This document shows, one piece after another, positions 63,029-64,000 of a stretch of DNA of 64,000 nucleotides. Below the pieces are notes generated by a model. It was not told the DNA's origin. It saw only the letters and a list, made by a program, of their open reading frames with translations, and searched no databases. The position numbers were made by a program, and so were the translations under genes. The DNA comes from Piezodorus guildinii (Eukaryota; Arthropoda; Insecta; Hemiptera; Pentatomidae), in NCBI GenBank assembly GCA_023052935.1, contig CM041293.1, positions 176,629,600 to 176,693,599 of the forward strand, written 5' to 3'. Position 1 is the stretch's first letter. Every line of letters starts with the position of its first letter.

Positions 63029-63835
63029 TCGGATGCACGCAACACACGACTTTCACTTACCTCAATTATTTATATCAATTCAAACACTTGCCCACCAATT
63101 TTTATCGACGACAACCAAATTCCTCAGACAAACTCTGTACATTACCTAGGACTGACACTCGATCGAAGGGGCCCACATGTTAAGATGAAAAGACAGACTC
63201 TCAACCACCGACTCAAAGTACTACACTCTCTTTTTTCAAAATCATCAAAATTAAAAATTAGACAGAAACTGAATACATACACATACCATCTTAAAAGCCA
63301 ATATGGACTTACGCTTCGCAGATTTTTGGTTCAGCAAAAAAGACTCACATACAAGAACTGCAATCATTTCAATCCAAAATTTTAAGACTGATAACGACAG
63401 CTCCTTGGTACGTAAACAACAGAACCCTACATACGGACTTACAGCAACAACAGTTGACCAACATATACGAACACTCTATTCTCGATTTCACATTAAACTT
63501 AACGGACACGACAATGGTCTGATTAACGACATGTCAGTAGCTGAAATGCTGGTCAGAAGAAGGCTAAAACGAAGCTGGATGAGGGACCTCCTCAGCTAGA
63601 TCAAAGCCTTGGAAGGGGTGCTGCTGGGCACTTTACTTCCCCATGCCTATCATGTCTGATCTTACTTTTGTCCAACACATTTGCTGATGATCAGACATCT
63701 TCTGACAGGTGTAAATAAAGATATCAAAAGAAAAAAAAAATTATAAGCCAAAATAACCTGGTAAAGAATTATTTAAATTGGATTTAAATAGCAACATGTG
63801 CTTTATTAAATAATTTATTATATTATTATCAACGT
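63029..63835 (+). repeat. Hel-A copy split by a Jockey-type insertion
   Basis: TCGGATGCACGCAACACACG to about 63084, then AAGAATTATTTAAATTGGAT and AACATGTGCTTTATTAAATA from about 63758. Confidence 0.75.
63085..63738 (+). pseudogene. Jockey-type reverse transcriptase C-terminus, second lineage, with A-rich 3' end
   Basis: Three overlapping frames reconstruct the thumb/C-terminal region: a SVHYLGLTLDRRGPHVKMKR block (about 63135-63200), LHSLFSKSSKLKIRQKL, and the W-T-Y-G-x-x-x-W-G-equivalent region. IRTLYSRFHIKLNGHDN and RRRLKRSWMRDLLS follow, then a stop at 63597-63599. At least three frameshifts. The 3' UTR runs to a poly(A) at about 63729-63738. It differs clearly from the lineage at 101-637. 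Confidence 0.82.
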
Positions 63836-64000
63836 TTTGTTTATTTATTTGTTTAACGTCACTTTCTGCTACTATGGCTAATCCAACGATGTTACAGTGG
63901 GAGTCCTAAATTTTGCCTATCCAGGTTTTATTAGGAATTTTATATTTATTTTTATTTTATATCTTTAACGAGTACCGGACATCGCACAGGCTCGGGACCA
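63836..64000 (-). mobile_element. SINE-1, reverse, running off the window
   Basis: GTTTATTTATTTGTTTAACG tail, then the conserved body to CATCGCACAGGCTCGGGACC at the window edge. A small AT-rich insertion splits it near 63935-63960. Confidence 0.9.

Noticed and set aside
63836..64000. Possible duplication between the two window ends
   Set aside because: The right edge is simply a SINE-1 copy cut by the window; the left edge is unrelated.

Overview
This is 64 kb of AT-rich, repeat-saturated animal DNA, most likely from an arthropod and probably an insect with a large genome. The inference rests on the transposon mix (Jockey-type non-LTR elements, mauritiana-type mariners, a Penelope-like element with a GIY-YIG nuclease, Helentron-like repeats, tRNA-derived SINEs) and on the lack of dense coding DNA; species or order cannot be read from the sequence. 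There are no operons, rRNA genes, genuine tRNA genes or CRISPR arrays. Nearly every protein-coding stretch belongs to a transposable element, usually truncated or frameshifted.

Families, with names coined here where needed. Hel-A is a non-coding Helentron-like repeat of about 0.9 kb. It begins TCTGGTGCGGGCAACACACG and ends in an 18-bp palindrome plus GTAAGTGAAAGT, and about 30 copies or pieces form the background of the window. Fam-B is a TIR element (GAGACGTTGATTTCCAAAAG) with 4-bp AATT-type target duplications. SINE-1 and SINE-2 are two tRNA-headed SINEs. There are two mariner families, both internally deleted, and several Jockey-type lineages. Single or few copies of Penelope, Tc1, hAT, piggyBac, RTE-like and CR1-like remnants are also present.

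Layout. 1-3900: Hel-A copies broken by two Jockey 3' fragments and a SINE. 3980-6411: a Penelope-like element with long inverted repeats and a 12-bp target duplication. 6600-8100: tandem divergent Hel-A. 8330-8540: a CpG-rich island. 8661-9726: a mariner containing a SINE. 10085-11361: Fam-B. 11474-14312: a Jockey-type element with both ends intact (14-bp target duplication) but without its reverse transcriptase. 14568-15465: a second mariner type. 16030-17812: nested Fam-B. 18300-26940: mostly Hel-A, SINE and Jockey pieces. 27000-33700: mariner, Penelope relics, a hAT MITE, RTE-like pieces and a Tc1-type MITE. 34451-34593: a possible terminal exon of a host gene, with a poly(A) signal. 35200-41700: SINE-rich. 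42433-43671: an intact 412-codon SGNH-hydrolase-like ORF, the best candidate functional gene. 44150-47350: SINE-2, a fold-back repeat, Hel-A and a piggyBac remnant. 48370-56604: Hel-A copies, including head-to-tail copies beside a Helitron helicase remnant. 57729-58651: a mariner. 59868-61789: an inverted pair of Fam-B. 62113-62578: an inverted-repeat Penelope-like insertion. 63085-63738: a separate Jockey-type lineage. The window ends inside a SINE-1 copy.

The main value of the window is as a record of nested transposition. Several insertions have readable target duplications, so their relative order can be worked out.
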